DNA from: Acidimicrobiia bacterium
GTDB lineage: Bacteria > Actinomycetota > Acidimicrobiia > IMCC26256 > JACDBD01
Assembly (NCBI GenBank): GCA_031177445.1
Contig: JAPSGP010000046.1
Location: forward strand, 1 to 12,863
Length of the DNA stretch: 12,863 nucleotides
Reading direction: 5' to 3'
Shown: piece after piece, positions 11,806 through 12,863 of the stretch
Layout of the letters: every line of letters starts with the position of its first letter
Position numbering within the stretch: position 1 is the first letter of the stretch
Made by a program: the position numbers and the translations under genes
The notes under the pieces: generated by a model
What the model was told of the DNA's origin: nothing
The model's database searches: none
What the model saw: the letters and a program-made list of their open reading frames with translations, nothing else

Positions 11806-12863
11806 TCAGAGGTCGAGGTTGCAGACCACTGACCGGCCCCGCGCGGGGAGGACGAGCTCCGGTCGCGCGTGGGCTACGACCTGAACCTCGATGGGCTTCC
11901 CAGGCCGGAGGAAGCGGCTCGTCGACGCCGAGCCATCGCTCCCCCCGGCATCCTGCAGCACGACCTCGAGCCGGCCCGCGGCTCCGCTCCGAAGCTCGAC
12001 GGTCGACTGCTCGTCGATCGCCAGCCCGAGCACGGGTCGACCACCATCGGGAACGACCGAGACGCAGTCGCCCGATCGAGGCTCCACCACCGCCCGCCGC
12101 ACCGACCGCACGCTAGCGGTCGCCTCGGTGTCGAGCCCGGGGACCGGACGCCGCGCGAACCGCACCCGGGTCCGCACCGCCGCGGCCTGGCGCACCGCCG
12201 GGGTCAGCGCGGGCAGCGCGGGAAGGTCGTCCAGGCGCTCGAGCTCCAGCAGATGGACCGGGGTGACCCCGTCGGCGGAGTGGTGATCGACGATGACATC
12301 CCGCAGGTGTGGCTCCTGGGCCACGAAGGCGGCCGCACCGAGCATCGTCGTCCGCACCCCGTACTCGCGGGCGCGCTCCGCGTTGTACTGGCTGCGCAGA
12401 TCGACGAGCGCGTTCACCATCAGCAGCGCACCGACGACCACGGCGAGCACACGCCGGACCAGGGTTCGCCGCCCGAGCACGTGCAGCGCGAGAGCGAGCG
12501 CCGGGAGGAGCAACGCCCACGAGACGTAGGCGTAGCGCGGCGGGATCGTGCCGGTCCGCTCGAAGATCGCGATCCGTTGCGACGCGATGACGAAGTACAG
12601 GAGCACGGCGCCGATCGCCATCGCGAATGCCGGCGCGGCGTCGGTGCGGGCGCGCCGGGCCTGGGACGCGAGCCACACGAACAGCGCGATCACCAGGAGC
12701 GCCGACGCCGCTCGCAGCGGAGTCGCGAGCTCGATTGTCGTCTTGAGTCCCGACCAGACGAAGTTGGGCACATCGACGACGTCCGAAGCGCCGAAGTCGT
12801 CGCCCGCCAGGTCATCACGCCCGAACACCACGAGCCACAGCAGGTAGACCGCGGCCGAGGGTG
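11806..12863 (-). CDS. Multi-pass membrane protein, GT-C glycosyltransferase-like, C-terminal part (cut by window edge)
   Basis: 351 residues are visible; the N-terminal helices lie beyond the right edge. Alignment by eye with the downstream gene is clear throughout: AAVYLLWLVVFGRDD matches AAAYGIWLLVIGRDR, APAFAMAIGAVLLYFVIA matches APAYAMAIGAVVVYLAIA, and RYAYVSWALLLPALALAL matches RYSYLAWLLLLPAVALVL. About five membrane helices precede a soluble domain of about 200 residues, probably extracytoplasmic, with EPHLRDVIVDHHSAD matching EPYVPDVIVNQSTAP. It has just two cysteines, 81 residues apart (SGDCV and SVVCNLD), at the same places as in the paralogue, probably a disulfide. Likely role: transfer of a lipid-linked sugar to an envelope polymer or protein; this is inference from topology. 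The visible part is intact. Confidence 0.8.
   Translation of the reverse strand, partial: PSAAVYLLWLVVFGRDDLAGDDFGASDVVDVPNFVWSGLKTTIELATPLRAASALLVIALFVWLASQARRARTDAAPAFAMAIGAVLLYFVIASQRIAIFERTGTIPPRYAYVSWALLLPALALALHVLGRRTLVRRVLAVVVGALLMVNALVDLRSQYNAERAREYGVRTTMLGAAAFVAQEPHLRDVIVDHHSADGVTPVHLLELERLDDLPALPALTPAVRQAAAVRTRVRFARRPVPGLDTEATASVRSVRRAVVEPRSGDCVSVVPDGGRPVLGLAIDEQSTVELRSGAAGRLEVVLQDAGGSDGSASTSRFLRPGKPIEVQVVAHARPELVLPARGRSVVCNLDL

Noticed and set aside
1..12863. CRISPR array, insertion sequence, integrase, tRNA or rRNA
   Set aside because: I looked for regular direct repeats, transposase motifs, terminal inverted repeats and conserved RNA sequences and saw none.

Overview
The window is a gene-dense, very GC-rich stretch of a bacterial chromosome, almost certainly from an actinobacterium (Actinomycetota). 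The evidence is three luciferase-like monooxygenases of the type that in this phylum use coenzyme F420, an MT0933-like small protein of the mycobacterial kind, a VapBC pair, and start codons placed 6-8 bases after a TANNNT box, as in actinobacterial leaderless mRNAs. I cannot name a genus. An uncultured acidimicrobial-type lineage is a guess. I see no rRNA, tRNA, CRISPR array, insertion sequence or phage gene.

Layout. (1) Bases 1-850, minus strand: an SDR oxidoreductase followed by the first 30 codons of an AMP-dependent acyl-CoA ligase that leaves the window. (2) 944-1557, plus: a VapBC-type toxin-antitoxin pair, apparently leaderless, divergent from the SDR. (3) 1791-4105, plus: a complete acyl-CoA ligase overlapping by ATGA an uncharacterised 269-residue protein. 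Near-identical 17-base palindromes lie before the SDR and before this ligase, so both units are probably controlled by one regulator encoded elsewhere. (4) 4124-4363, minus: an MT0933-like small protein, divergent from two overlapping DUF202 membrane genes (4391-5088, plus). (5) 5090-8569, minus: an operon-like run of aldehyde dehydrogenase and two luciferase-like monooxygenases, with a KstR-like palindrome at the promoter. (6) 8664-10089, plus: a bacterioferritin-like protein and a third luciferase-like monooxygenase. (7) 10096-12863, minus: two tandem paralogous multi-pass membrane proteins that look like GT-C-type glycosyltransferases. The downstream copy has a frameshift near its N terminus; the upstream copy is cut by the window edge.

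Together, regions 1, 3, 5 and 6 look like catabolism of a lipid-like or alicyclic acid. Ligases would make CoA thioesters, the SDR and aldehyde dehydrogenase would oxidise alcohols and aldehydes, and F420-type enzymes would carry out unknown redox steps. The substrate cannot be read from the sequence. The points most worth a second look are the shared operator pair, the KstR-like site over a leaderless promoter, the frameshift at the predicted catalytic loop of the membrane protein, and the unknown protein coupled to the ligase.
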